Assembly (NCBI RefSeq): GCF_020514095.1
Contig: NZ_VTKY01000009.1
Location: 1-56,884, forward strand
Direction: 5' to 3'
From: Synechococcus sp. MU1643
Lineage (GTDB): Bacteria; Cyanobacteriota; Cyanobacteriia; PCC-6307; Cyanobiaceae
DNA: 56,884 nucleotides
Position numbers and translations under genes: made by a program. Positions within the stretch are counted from its first letter, which is position 1. The number at the start of each line of letters is the position of its first letter. The notes under the pieces were generated by a model. That model made no database searches, was not told where the DNA came from, and saw nothing but the letters and a program-made list of their open reading frames with translations. Shown piece by piece: positions 8,608 to 17,896 of this stretch.

Positions 8608-9396
8608 GTGATTAGCCCTGAAGCTGAGCTGCTGCTCGACATCCAAGACCTGCATGCCTCCGTCGAGGACAAGCCCATCCTCAAGGGTGTGAACCTTCAG
8701 GTGAGGGCTGGTGAGGTTCATGCTGTGATGGGCCGTAATGGCAGTGGCAAGAGCACGCTCTCCAAGGTGCTGGCAGGACATCCTGCCTATCGGGTCACGG
8801 GCGGCACCGTCCGCTATCGCGGCCAGGATCTTTTTGAGCTGGAGCCTGAGGAGCGGGCCCGTCTTGGGGTTTTCCTCGGATTTCAGTACCCCGTTGAAAT
8901 TCCTGGCGTTAGCAACTTGGAATTTTTGCGGGTGTCCACCAATGCCCGGCGGGAAAAGCAGGGCGAAGAGGAGCTCGACACCTTTGCTTTCGAGGACCAC
9001 GTGCAAGACAAGCTCAAGGTGGTGCAGATGGACCCTGCCTTCCTTGAGCGCAGTGTGAATGAAGGTTTTTCCGGGGGAGAGAAAAAGCGCAACGAGATTC
9101 TGCAGATGGCGTTGCTGGAGCCTGTGGTGGCGATCCTGGATGAAACCGATTCCGGCTTGGATATCGATGCGCTGCGCATCGTGGCCGGAGGTGTGAATCA
9201 GCTGGCGACGGAAGACAACGCCACGCTGCTGATCACCCACTACCAGCGTCTGCTCGATGAGATCACCCCGGACTATGTGCATGTGATGGCGGCAGGCCGA
9301 ATCCTGCGCACCGGAGGCCGGGAACTGGCCCTTGAGCTGGAGCAGACCGGATACGACTGGGTGGATCAGGAGTTGGCCGCTCAAGGAGCTGCTTGA
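8608..9396 (+). CDS. sufC: Fe-S assembly ATPase SufC
   Basis: SufC is the ABC-type ATPase that drives conformational change in SufBC2D. The 262-residue protein has Walker [10 protein letters not shown] near 36-44, the signature '[14 protein letters not shown]' near 152-165 and Walker B '[12 protein letters not shown]' near 172-183. I chose the GTG at 8608. The frame stays open further upstream into the end of sufB, but that part does not match the family. It is followed two bases later by sufD. Confidence 0.96.
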   Translation: MISPEAELLLDIQDLHASVEDKPILKGVNLQVRAGEVHAVMGRNGSGKSTLSKVLAGHPAYRVTGGTVRYRGQDLFELEPEERARLGVFLGFQYPVEIPGVSNLEFLRVSTNARREKQGEEELDTFAFEDHVQDKLKVVQMDPAFLERSVNEGFSGGEKKRNEILQMALLEPVVAILDETDSGLDIDALRIVAGGVNQLATEDNATLLITHYQRLLDEITPDYVHVMAAGRILRTGGRELALELEQTGYDWVDQELAAQGAA

Positions 9397-9398
9397 TC

Positions 9399-10577
9399 AT
9401 GGGGAGCAGTGTGCTGGCGCCAGTGCAGGAGCGCGGTCGAGCAGCCCTGGAACAGCTTGGTTTGCCCAACCGCCGCCAGGAGGCCTGGCGTCTGACCGAC
9501 CTCAAACGGCTGGCGGCCGTATCGACATTGCCGGCCAGTTCCTCGCCGCTGTCCACATCCCTGCCGGCCCGCCTGGAAGGAGTGACCCGACTGGTGATTA
9601 ATGGGTTTGATGATCCCTTGCCTGGGCAGGTTCTTCCTGACGGAATCACGGCGTTGAATGCCGAAGAGCTTGAGCAGGCCCTCGGCCACACCCTGGACCG
9701 CTGCGGTTGTGCCCAGGTCTGGCCTGTGGAGTTCAATCACGCCAAAGCACAGCAAATCCTGGCCCTCAGGGTGCGTGGAAGAGTCGGACCGTTGGAGCTA
9801 GTCCTGGCGGCGGGTGCCGGGTTGAACGCCACGCGGGTTTTGCTGCTTTTGGAGGAAAAGGCAGAGCTGGAGCTGATGCAGGTGTTGCTGGCGGAGGGGG
9901 CGTCGGCTCACAGTCACGTGTTGGAAGTGCATCTGGGGCAGGAGGCCCAACTGCGCCATGGCGTGCTGGCAACGGCGGATGGCGACTCATCGCTGATGGC
10001 CCATTTGGCCGTCGAGCAGGAGCCCCGCAGCTCCTATTCCCTCACTTCGGTGGTTCAGGGCTGGAACCTGGGACGGGTTGAGCCTCGTGTGGTGCAAGTG
10101 GATGGCCAGGCACAGACCGTGCTCAAAGGTCTAGCCGTGACTGGCGCCGAGCAGCAGCTGGCCACCCACACTGCGGTGCGCTTCGACGGGCCTGAGGGGG
10201 AGTTGGATCAGTTGCAGAAATGCCTGGCCGGCGGCCGCTCCCACGCGATTTTTAACGGCGCCATTAATGTTCCCTGCGGTGCCCAGCGCACCAACGCGGC
10301 GCAGTTAAGCCGCAATCTGCTGCTTTCTGATCGGGCCCGGGTGGACACCAAGCCCGAACTGGAGATCGTGGCGGACGATGTGCGCTGCGCCCACGGCGCC
10401 ACTGTGTCGCAGCTTCAGGACGATGAGCTGTTCTATCTCCAGAGCCGGGGCATCGCTGCGGCGGAGGCAACGGCGTTGTTGCTGCGAGGGGCCTGCCAGG
10501 AGGTGATCGCCAAACTTCCTGCTGCGGCGCAGGTTTGGCGCCCTCTGGAGCGTGTGATGGAGAGCTTCGCCTCATGA
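9399..10577 (+). CDS. sufD: Fe-S assembly protein SufD
   Basis: SufD pairs with SufB in the SufBC2D scaffold. The 392-residue product ends with the SufBD signature '[26 protein letters not shown]', parallel to the SufB C-terminus. The ATG at 9399 follows the sufC stop by two bases. The gene ends inside the sufS start (ATGA). Cyanobacterial SufD proteins are variable in the N-terminal half, as seen here. Confidence 0.95.
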   Translation: MGSSVLAPVQERGRAALEQLGLPNRRQEAWRLTDLKRLAAVSTLPASSSPLSTSLPARLEGVTRLVINGFDDPLPGQVLPDGITALNAEELEQALGHTLDRCGCAQVWPVEFNHAKAQQILALRVRGRVGPLELVLAAGAGLNATRVLLLLEEKAELELMQVLLAEGASAHSHVLEVHLGQEAQLRHGVLATADGDSSLMAHLAVEQEPRSSYSLTSVVQGWNLGRVEPRVVQVDGQAQTVLKGLAVTGAEQQLATHTAVRFDGPEGELDQLQKCLAGGRSHAIFNGAINVPCGAQRTNAAQLSRNLLLSDRARVDTKPELEIVADDVRCAHGATVSQLQDDELFYLQSRGIAAAEATALLLRGACQEVIAKLPAAAQVWRPLERVMESFAS

Positions 10578-11854
10578 CTATCGCAGTCGAAGCACGATCT
10601 AGTGCTGATTTTATGGATTTATCGTCTCGATATCGTGCCGATTTTCCGATTCTTGAGCAGCGTGCCCCCGATTGTCGGCCGCTGATTTATCTCGATCACG
10701 CTGCCACCAGCCAGAAGCCCCGTCAGGTGCTTGAGGCGCTGCAGCGGTACTACAGCTGCGACAACGCCAACGTGCATCGCGGTGCTCACCAGCTGAGTGC
10801 CCGCGCCACCGATGCCTTCGAAGCGGCCCGCAGCACGACTGCGGCATTCGTGGGTGCCGCGAGTGCCCGCGAGATTGTCTTCACCCGCAATGCCAGTGAA
10901 GCGATCAATCTGGTGGCGCGCACCTGGGGTGACGCCAACCTCAAGCAAGGGGATGAAATTCTCCTCACGGTGATGGAGCACCACAGCAACCTGGTGCCCT
11001 GGCAACTGCTGGCTCAGCGCACCGGCTGCGTGTTGCGCCACGTTGGCATCACGGAATCCGGTGAGCTGGATCTCGAGGATTTCCGGGCTCAGCTCAACGA
11101 GCGCACTCGACTGGTGAGCCTGGTGCACATCAGCAATTCCCTGGGTTGCTGCAACCCCCTTGATCAGGTGATCCCTGCAGCCCATGCCGTCGGCGCCTGT
11201 GTGCTCGTGGATGCCTGCCAGAGCCTGGCCCACAAGCCGATTGATGTGGCTGTTCTCGATGCTGATTTTCTGGTGGGTTCCTCCCACAAGCTTTGCGGCC
11301 CCACCGGTATGGGTTTCCTTTGGGCGCGGGAGTCGCTCCTGGATGCAATGCCTCCTTTCCTGGGCGGCGGGGAGATGATCCAAGACGTTTACCTCGACCA
11401 CAGCACCTGGGCGGTGTTGCCCCACAAGTTCGAAGCGGGTACCCCTGCCATTGGTGAAGCGGTGGGCATGGGGGCCGCGATTCGTTATTTGCAGTCGGTT
11501 GGTTTGGAGGCGATTCAGGCCTGGGAGGCGCAGCTCACCCGGCATTTGTTCAACCGGCTGGAGGCCATTGATGGTGTGCGGATCTTGGGCCCCACGCCGG
11601 ATCAGCAGCCCGAGCGCGGCGCCCTGGCCACATTTCTGGTGGATGGGGTGCATGCCAACGACATTGCCGCTCTGATCGATGCCTCCGGGATCTGCATCCG
11701 CAGTGGTCACCATTGCTGTCAGCCCTTGCACCGTCTCTATGACGTGACGGCTTCAGCGCGGGCCAGCTTGAGCTTCACCAGCACCTTTGAAGAAATCGAT
11801 CGCTTCAGCGAGGAGCTCGCCTCTACCGTCACCTTCCTTCGTGAACACAGCTGA
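10574..11854 (+). CDS. sufS: Cysteine desulfurase SufS
   Basis: SufS is a pyridoxal-phosphate enzyme that takes sulfur from cysteine and delivers it for cluster assembly. The 426-residue product has the PLP-binding Lys239 in 'GSSHKLCGPTG' and the persulfide-carrying Cys381 in 'RSGHHCCQP'. The N-terminal 'YLDHAATSQKP' loop is intact. The ATG at 10574 overlaps the sufD stop by four bases, which indicates translational coupling. No sufE or sufU lies beside it here. Confidence 0.96.
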   Translation: MTIAVEARSSADFMDLSSRYRADFPILEQRAPDCRPLIYLDHAATSQKPRQVLEALQRYYSCDNANVHRGAHQLSARATDAFEAARSTTAAFVGAASAREIVFTRNASEAINLVARTWGDANLKQGDEILLTVMEHHSNLVPWQLLAQRTGCVLRHVGITESGELDLEDFRAQLNERTRLVSLVHISNSLGCCNPLDQVIPAAHAVGACVLVDACQSLAHKPIDVAVLDADFLVGSSHKLCGPTGMGFLWARESLLDAMPPFLGGGEMIQDVYLDHSTWAVLPHKFEAGTPAIGEAVGMGAAIRYLQSVGLEAIQAWEAQLTRHLFNRLEAIDGVRILGPTPDQQPERGALATFLVDGVHANDIAALIDASGICIRSGHHCCQPLHRLYDVTASARASLSFTSTFEEIDRFSEELASTVTFLREHS

Positions 11855-11860
11855 GCTGGC

Positions 11861-12061
11861 TCAGGCCGCCAGCTGATCGTTGCTTGCTGATGATTCGCGT
11901 TGGCGCAGGGGGACAACCTTGTTGGTCTCGATGGCGTACTTCACCCAGCGGTAAGAGCGTGCGCCGGGACGGGGAGCCGCGTTGATCGGTTCAGGGCTGG
12001 CATAGCTGTTGCCGCGATAGCGCAGGATCCGCATCAGTTTTTTCGAAATAACGGCCACCAT
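11861..12061 (-). CDS. Small conserved protein with a YRG motif
   Basis: A 66-residue basic protein convergent with sufS. It contains 'LRYRGNSY', one copy of the L-x-Y-R-G-x-x-Y motif typical of DUF4278, then 'RPGARSYRWVKYAIETNKVV'. The true start may be the internal Met10 (12034). A larger three-motif relative occurs in the island at 40362. The function is unknown. Confidence 0.55.
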   Translation of the reverse strand: MVAVISKKLMRILRYRGNSYASPEPINAAPRPGARSYRWVKYAIETNKVVPLRQRESSASNDQLAA

Positions 12062-12181
12062 TTCAGGTTTGCCGCTGTTCCATGGGTTCCGTAAGGCACA
12101 GGTTGAACATTCCTGCTGGATGCTCGATCAACCCATCACATCTGCTGAACAGGGTTGTGTGGGTTATAACCATGTGGCATA

Positions 12182-12430
12182 TCAGCCCTCGTTTTTGTCG
12201 GCCGGGGTTTGTCGTTCCATGCGTTTCATCGCTTTGACGATGAGGAACAGAATCCAGGCCACCAATAATGCTTCAATCACCGTGTCAATCAAGTTGCCAG
12301 CTTCAATGGCGCCGCCGAAGTAGGCAATTTTGAGTTCCTTGAAGCTTCCGCTCGATACCAATGGGTTGAGGAGTGGCATCAGGAGGTCTTTGGTGATGGA
12401 GTCAACGATTCTTGTGAATTGTTGCCCCAC
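12182..12430 (-). CDS. mscL: Mechanosensitive channel MscL-like, 5' end unclear
   Basis: MscL channels open under membrane tension and release solutes on osmotic downshock. The frame shows the MscL pattern: end of TM1 ('VGQQFTRIVDSITKDLLMPLLNPL') and TM2 ('IEALLVAWILFLIVKAMKRM'). From the first standard start (GTG at 12430) it is only 82 residues, and the N-terminal helix plus most of TM1 are missing. Those residues are encoded upstream in frame ('REFIEFFFTNGDALSVAIAF') but without an ATG, GTG or TTG before an in-frame TAG at 12497-12499. An adjacent frame upstream is open and starts with ATG, so a one-base frameshift or a non-standard start is likely. Confidence 0.6.
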   Translation of the reverse strand: MGQQFTRIVDSITKDLLMPLLNPLVSSGSFKELKIAYFGGAIEAGNLIDTVIEALLVAWILFLIVKAMKRMERQTPADKNEG

Positions 12431-12606
12431 GATGAATGCAATGGCGACGCTCAGAGCGTCGCCATTGGTGAAAAAGAACTCAATAAATTCTCTGCTCTAC
12501 TGCTGAAATATGGTCTGAATATGAAAGCCTTTTGATCTTGTTGGGAGTTTGAGTTCTGTTGTTTATTTGTCTCGACCTGTCGTGATTTGAGCATTCTTTT
12601 TGGTGT

Positions 12607-14520
12607 TTAAATCGGTTGTTCCGCCAGGCCCAATTCACGTTTGAAAAAGGCTTCGGTCTCCTCAAGCACGTCGATCTGGGTGGCCTGGTTGCGGAACCCG
12701 TGGCCTTCGTCCTTGAACAGCCGCACTTCCACAGGGATGCCGTTGCTTCGAAGGGCCTCGGCCATGCGTTCGGTTTGTTCCGGAGGCACCACTTTGTCCT
12801 GCAAACCCTGGAAGAACAGCACAGGACAGCGGATTTGATTGGCATGCAGCAGTGGCGACCTTTGCTCATACAAGGAACGCGTCGCGGGCCATTCCCCCAC
12901 CAGGCCATCCACATAGCGCGCTTCAAATCGGTGTGTGTCTTCAGCCATGGCGGTGAGATCACAGACCGCATAGCGGCAGGCTCCGGCCCGAAACACTTTG
13001 GTGAAGCAGAGGGCCGCCAGGGTGGTGAAGCCGCCGGCACTGCCGCCTTCGATGGCGATCTTGTCGGGATTGGCTCGACCGGCCTCGATCAGGGCCTGAG
13101 CTGCGGCGGCGCAGTCGGCCACATCCACCACGCCCCAGCACCCGTTGAGGCGCTCCCGATAGTCCCGACCGAATCCCGTTGAGCCGCCGTAATTCACGTC
13201 CACGACGCCCCAGCCCCGGGAGGTCCAGTACTGAATTGCCAGGCTGAGGCCGCGGCGGGCCATGGCCGTTGGTCCGCTGTGGCTTTTCACCAGCAGTGGG
13301 GCTGCCCCTGGTGGGTTGCCGCTGGGGGGGTAGTACCAGGCATGGGTGCGTTCCCCTTGATGTCCGTTGAACCACAGCGGTTCAGCCACGCTGATCGCCT
13401 CAACCGGCAAGGGTGCCTTGATGGCGGGGCTGTGGCTCCAGAGCGGGGTGGCCGGTCGCAGGTCGAGTTCCAGCAGGCCGGCCACGCTGGCGCTGTTGCT
13501 GGCCACTGCCACGGCGCGACCGTGGCAGGCGCTCAATCCCGCGAGGTCATCAAACGGTTGCGACAACGGCTGCACCGTTCCATCCAGATCGAGCCGTTGC
13601 AACGACCAGGCCCCGCGGCTGCATACGGCAGCGATCAGCCGTTCGCCATCCCAGGCCGTGGTGCTCATCCCATAGATCCACTGGGGCATGGCCGTTTCGG
13701 CAGCCATCGGCCAGGGCCTCTCCCAAGCGTCGTCGGCGCTGGGCTGGAGCATCAGGTTCCACCAACCCGTGCTGTCCTCCGCCACAAGCAACTGTCCGTC
13801 GGGCAGCCATTGGGGTTGAAACACCGAGACGCCGTCGCCTCCGGCCAGCTGACGGGACCTGAGCAGCCCGCCCGTGTCGCTGAACTCCGCGCACCAGAGA
13901 CTGCTGCTGTCCCAGGGCATGGCGGGTTGCTGCCACTCCACCCAGGCGAAGCGCTGGCCATCGGGGCTCAAGCAGCCATAGCCGGCAAAGTCCGTCGGTT
14001 GGTGCAGCAGCAGCGGCGTCTGATCCTTTGCGTTCAGCTCCAGCGTCACCAGCTCGTCACGGCCGTTGATTTCACGGATTCCGATCCAGCGCTGCCTCGG
14101 CAGATCGAGGACGCCATCCGCAAGCTCCCAGTCGCCCTCCCGGCTGAGCCGTTGGGCGGCTGCCTGGGGTGTGGGTTGAATTGTGCTGGTCTGCGGCAGG
14201 TGCCAGTCCTGACGCCAGAGACAGCCCTGCTCAATCCAGGTCAGGATCAATTTGTCCTGCTCCACAGCGGTGGCGAGCACGCCGCCGCCGTAGTCATGCA
14301 CGCGACTGCGCAGATTGCAGGGGGCCGGCGTCAGCTCCTGGGGCGTTGCCTCGGAATCGCCGAAACGGCGGATCAAGGCTGTGGTGCGACCGCGCTCCTG
14401 AGGGCGCTGTTCCAGCCAGATCAGCCACAGCGTTGCATCGGGGCCACTGACCAGGGACGGCTCCTTGAGTCCCGGCAAACTGCCAACGGCATGTTTCGCG
14501 GATAACGGAACGGCTCCCAT
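12607..14520 (-). CDS. S9-family serine peptidase (prolyl oligopeptidase / acylaminoacyl peptidase type)
   Basis: A 637-residue cytosolic peptidase with an N-terminal beta-propeller-like half and a C-terminal alpha/beta-hydrolase. The catalytic triad can be placed: Ser494 in GGSAGG, Asp575 in 'GLQDKVVPPEQ' and His607 in 'DEGHGF'. The S9 motif 'VDVNYGGSTGFGRDYRERL' precedes the serine. The propeller restricts such enzymes to short peptides. It starts 44 bases from, and divergent to, the deformylase gene. Confidence 0.9.
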   Translation of the reverse strand: MGAVPLSAKHAVGSLPGLKEPSLVSGPDATLWLIWLEQRPQERGRTTALIRRFGDSEATPQELTPAPCNLRSRVHDYGGGVLATAVEQDKLILTWIEQGCLWRQDWHLPQTSTIQPTPQAAAQRLSREGDWELADGVLDLPRQRWIGIREINGRDELVTLELNAKDQTPLLLHQPTDFAGYGCLSPDGQRFAWVEWQQPAMPWDSSSLWCAEFSDTGGLLRSRQLAGGDGVSVFQPQWLPDGQLLVAEDSTGWWNLMLQPSADDAWERPWPMAAETAMPQWIYGMSTTAWDGERLIAAVCSRGAWSLQRLDLDGTVQPLSQPFDDLAGLSACHGRAVAVASNSASVAGLLELDLRPATPLWSHSPAIKAPLPVEAISVAEPLWFNGHQGERTHAWYYPPSGNPPGAAPLLVKSHSGPTAMARRGLSLAIQYWTSRGWGVVDVNYGGSTGFGRDYRERLNGCWGVVDVADCAAAAQALIEAGRANPDKIAIEGGSAGGFTTLAALCFTKVFRAGACRYAVCDLTAMAEDTHRFEARYVDGLVGEWPATRSLYEQRSPLLHANQIRCPVLFFQGLQDKVVPPEQTERMAEALRSNGIPVEVRLFKDEGHGFRNQATQIDVLEETEAFFKRELGLAEQPI

Positions 14521-14563
14521 AACGGCTTATTCAGGCCAATTACCATGCTGAATCAACGCGGCA

Positions 14564-15175
14564 TTGGTCTTGGCAGGAAGCTTTGCAGAGTTGGCCCGTC
14601 AGGCCGATAAGTCACGGGACACGATGCTGCTGCCCAAGACGGCCCTCGAAACCCCTCCACTGGAGATTCACACCCTGGGCGATGAGGTGTTGCGTCAATC
14701 CGCGCGCCGCATCGGCAAGGTGAATGAGCAGGTGCGGGAGCTGGCTCGCGACATGCTGCGCAGCATGTACACCGCTAAGGGCATCGGCCTGGCGGCTCCT
14801 CAGGTGGGGATCCACCAGCAGCTGCTGGTGATTGATCTCGATCTTGAAAATGCAGCCACGCCGCCCCTGGTGCTGATCAATCCGGAAATCACGGCAGCGA
14901 GCGCCGGGCTCGACACCTACGAAGAGGGCTGTCTCAGCATCCCTGGGGTTTACCTCGATGTCGTCCGCCCCACTGCGATTGAACTGAGCTTCCGCGATGA
15001 GATGGGTCGGCCCCGGAAGATGAAGGCCGATGGCCTGATGGCCCGCTGCATTCAGCACGAGATGGACCATCTCAATGGCGTGTTGTTTGTTGATCGCGTC
15101 ACCGATGAAGACGGTCTGCAAAAGGAGCTCAAGGAGAAAGGTTTTGAGCGCCAAGATGTGCGGAGCGTCGCCTGA
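14564..15175 (+). CDS. def: Peptide deformylase
   Basis: Removes the formyl group from the N-terminal methionine of new proteins. All three family motifs are present: GIGLAAPQVG (73-82), EGCLSIPG (121-128, metal ligand Cys123) and QHEMDHLNG (164-172, ligands His165 and His169). The start is uncertain. The frame begins with TTG codons at 14564 and 14570 and the first ATG is at 14624, but the residues between resemble the N-termini of picocyanobacterial deformylases, so a TTG is likely. Confidence 0.93.
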   Translation: MVLAGSFAELARQADKSRDTMLLPKTALETPPLEIHTLGDEVLRQSARRIGKVNEQVRELARDMLRSMYTAKGIGLAAPQVGIHQQLLVIDLDLENAATPPLVLINPEITAASAGLDTYEEGCLSIPGVYLDVVRPTAIELSFRDEMGRPRKMKADGLMARCIQHEMDHLNGVLFVDRVTDEDGLQKELKEKGFERQDVRSVA

Positions 15176-15178
15176 GTT

Positions 15179-15376
15179 ATGCCGATGAAACCCCTGGCCG
15201 GCGTTTTCCTGGCCCTCGCCTGTGTTCTGGGTATCGCCAGCACCGGCTGTGTGTTTGAACTGGCCTACGGCGATCCCGATCTCGGGGTCAAAACCACCAG
15301 TTGGATCCTGGCCCTTGCGGCCCCTGGAACCGTGGGGACTCTTCTGTTCGCCATTCGCCTGAACAAACCGGCCTGA
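15179..15376 (+). CDS. Small two-helix membrane protein
   Basis: A 65-residue protein three bases after def. Two hydrophobic stretches (about 6-24 and 42-59) flank a short loop 'YGDPDLGVKTTSW'. The first segment could be an uncleaved signal anchor. Met1 and Met3 are both possible starts. Probably co-transcribed with def; function unknown. Confidence 0.6.
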   Translation: MPMKPLAGVFLALACVLGIASTGCVFELAYGDPDLGVKTTSWILALAAPGTVGTLLFAIRLNKPA

Positions 15377-15426
15377 TCGGGGGCGACCGATCCAGGCATC
15401 ACTTTTACGATCCGCTCAGTTCCTCA

Positions 15427-16056
15427 ATGGACTTGATGGCACGCTTTCGAATCGTGGCCGCTGCCGGCCTCGCTCTCGCAGCGACCTCTGCACCGGTGGC
15501 CCAAGCCCAGGGTTCGCTGTTCACGGCGGTGCCCGTGGAGTTAGGCAATTTCGTTTTGGTGTCGGCCCCGATCGGTCAGGGCGAGCGTTCGCAGCTAAAC
15601 ATCTACGAGCAGCGCACCACGAAACGTCCCTGTTTCGCTGTGGCCGCAGGATCACCGGCCATGGTGGATCCCTTGTTGTCCAAGTTTGATTTCACAGGGG
15701 TCTGCAACCGCTACATCGATGGCAACGGTTATTCCCTGCGCATCGGTGGTGATGACCTCGGCACCCGATACCGGCTCAGCGTGGTGAACACCGGTAGAGA
15801 TATCGAGTTGCTGGCCACTCCGACCAAGAATCCCTCCCAGCCGATCATGCTTGTGGCTCGGTCCGGCGGCGCCGCAAGCGGCTTTGTTCAGCTCAAGCTT
15901 GAGCCCGGCTGGACCTTGAAGCGACGGGCCTATGGCAATAAGAGCCTGGGCCATCTCTACGTTTATCGGGACAGCGCACCAGTGGCTGGTTCCAGCCCAA
16001 ACAAGCTGCCTGCTGAGACTGAACAGATCGAGAGTTCTACTGCTCCGTCCTACTGA
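15427..16056 (+). CDS. Secreted DUF3747 protein
   Basis: The 209-residue product has a cleavable signal peptide (hydrophobic core near 9-20, AQAQ site near 27) followed by the DUF3747 domain: 'LFTAVPVELGNFVLVSAPIG', 'LNIYEQRTTKRPCFAVA' and 'FDFTGVCNRYIDGNGYSLRIG'. The two conserved cysteines could form a disulfide. The family is nearly confined to cyanobacteria and appears to be exported; its role is not known. The ATG at 15427 is chosen because it gives the signal peptide directly. Confidence 0.85.
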   Translation: MDLMARFRIVAAAGLALAATSAPVAQAQGSLFTAVPVELGNFVLVSAPIGQGERSQLNIYEQRTTKRPCFAVAAGSPAMVDPLLSKFDFTGVCNRYIDGNGYSLRIGGDDLGTRYRLSVVNTGRDIELLATPTKNPSQPIMLVARSGGAASGFVQLKLEPGWTLKRRAYGNKSLGHLYVYRDSAPVAGSSPNKLPAETEQIESSTAPSY

Positions 16057-16137
16057 GCTTGTGCAGAACCGGTGTAAACACCTGTTGTTCTTCTTTGTCA
16101 GTGATTTCACACTGAAGGAAGATCCTAGGAGGCTGTG

Positions 16138-16287
16138 ATGAAAACAACGGTTGTGCAATGGTTCCATTGGTTCGGTGAAGCGATGACCCACGCGCTGGGG
16201 TCGTTCGACGACCGCCATCTCCAGCCCCCACCGATCGGCACCCAGCCTTACCGGGACACGCCTGATAAGCGAGCTCGCGATTACTGA
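16138..16287 (+). CDS. 49-residue protein of the FG..H-PPPIG-PYRDTP-DY family
   Basis: The frame is short but well supported: an AGGAGG ribosome-binding site lies at 16127-16132, six bases before the ATG. The product has an aromatic amphipathic N-terminus ('VVQWFHWFGEAMTHALG'), then PPPIGTQPYRDTP and a terminal RDY. A clear paralogue with the same core (PPPIGMTPYRDTP, terminal HDY) is encoded at 39589 in the island, which argues that both are translated. The last seven bases overlap the convergent comM-like gene. I do not know the function. Confidence 0.75.
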   Translation: MKTTVVQWFHWFGEAMTHALGSFDDRHLQPPPIGTQPYRDTPDKRARDY

Positions 16288-17821
16288 GATCCAGGCTGCT
16301 TGAGCAGATCTGTGCAGCGGAAGCAACTCGCTTCCGCCACGGCATTTCGATCGATGCTGGTCCGATCGTTGAGGTCGGCAATGGTGCGCGCCACGCGCAA
16401 CAGTTGAAGGCTGCTGCGTGTGCTCATGCCGCGCTGGTTGATTTGCTGTTGCCAGAGGTCGAGTGCCGTTGCTTCGATGACTCCGCTCTGCCGCAATGCT
16501 GCAGCAGACATCCTCCCGTTGCTCGCTCCACCGGGATTGCGCCTCTGCATTCGCTTGCGGGCCCGTTCAATCCGTGTGGGGTTGCACCAGGAGGCTGAGG
16601 CTTGTGTTGGGTTGGGCTGCTTCAGCACCGCTGCCATCTCCTTGGCGTAGCGCCGTTCCAGTCCCAGTTGGAGATCGAGCCGATCCAGAAGCGGGCCGGA
16701 GAGCCGCTGCCAGTAGCGCTGGCTGATGCTGCAGCGACAGCCATGGTTGCGGTCGCCATGCCAGCCGCAGGGGCAGGGATTGGTGGCTGCCACCAAGTGA
16801 TCAGGGCCGGGAACACTGTGCTCTGCTGGGCACGGCTGATCTGCACGGCGCCGTCCTCCAGGGGCTCCCGCAATTGATCCAGCACCGTTCGCGAAAATTC
16901 CGCCAGCTCATCGAGGAAGAGCATGCCACCGCGGGCCAGGCTCACTTCCCCGGGACGGGGTGAGCGTCCGCCGCCCAGTAAGGCGGCAGCGGTGCAACTG
17001 TGGTGTGGCGATCGAAAGGGGCGCTGCTGTTGCAGTTGATCGATGTCATGCAGATGGCCGGCGACGGAATGGATGCGCGTGATGGTGAGTGCTTCCTTGC
17101 GGTTCAGACCTGGCAGCAGCCGCGGCAGTTGATGGGCCAGGTGGGTCTTGCCGCAGCCAGGGGGACCCACGAGCAGTAGGGGATGGCCGCCCGCTGTCGA
17201 AAGAGCCAGGGCGCGGGAGGCCAGGCTGCTGTCGAGGCAGGGCAAGGGATCAGGACCGGTGTTTGCCGCTGACGTGCGTGAGCGACTGCAGTCGATCCCA
17301 TACCAGGGTTGGTCTGCTTTGAGGTGCTGAACCAGCGCGCGCAGATTGGGCGCTGTGCGGATCGCTAGCCCTTCAATCAGGCTGGCTTCATTGGCATTCT
17401 CAGAAGGAACCACCAGGGCCCGGGCCTTTTGCTGATGGGCCTTTTCGGCGAGGGCAATCACCTCGCGACAGGGCCTCAGGCTGCCGTCGAGGCCCAATTC
17501 TCCGGCACACCAGAGGCCCTCCAGCTGAGGGCGGGCGAGCTGCCCGCTGGCCACCAACAGGGCCAGGGCGATGGGGAGATCAAATGAGGGGCCTTCCTTG
17601 CGCAGATCGGCAGGTGCCAGGTTGATCACCACGCGCACCAGGGGGGCGCGGAAGCCGCTGTTGCGCAGGGCGGAGCGGACCCGCTCCCGTGATTCCTGAA
17701 TCGCTTTGTCCGGCAGACCCACAAGCTGGACGCCCAGTAGCCCCGGGGCGAGATCCACCTTCACAACCACCGGTCTGGCCTCCAGGCCTTGCAGGGATGC
17801 ACTGAGACAACGTGCCAGCAT
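16281..17821 (-). pseudogene. comM: Mg-chelatase-like AAA ATPase (YifB/ComM), split by a frameshift
   Basis: ComM-type AAA+ helicases promote branch migration during natural transformation. Residues 1-350 are normal, with the N-terminal lon-like domain ('GLPDKAIQESRERVRSAL'), Walker A GPPGCGKTH and Walker B 'MLFLDELAEF'. After '...QSTVFPA' near 16800 the frame leaves the family, while another minus-strand frame picks up exactly there with 'LVAATNPCPCGWHGDRN' and continues to a normal C-terminus at 16281. One missing base near 16797-16808 explains this. It is either a real loss-of-function mutation or a sequencing error. Confidence 0.85.
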
Positions 17822-17896
17822 TCTGTGGAAGGTGACGCAGGAGATTCATGCCCCTGCTGTCACACCGGTCCCGCTGTTCCTTCCTTTTCGAGGCCC

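Noticed and set aside
10619-11731. A 370-codon minus-strand frame opposite sufS
   Set aside because: sufS is unambiguous and the antisense frame shows no motif.
13279-14505. A 408-codon plus-strand frame opposite the S9 peptidase
   Set aside because: The minus-strand frame contains the full catalytic triad; this one is a low-complexity antisense frame.
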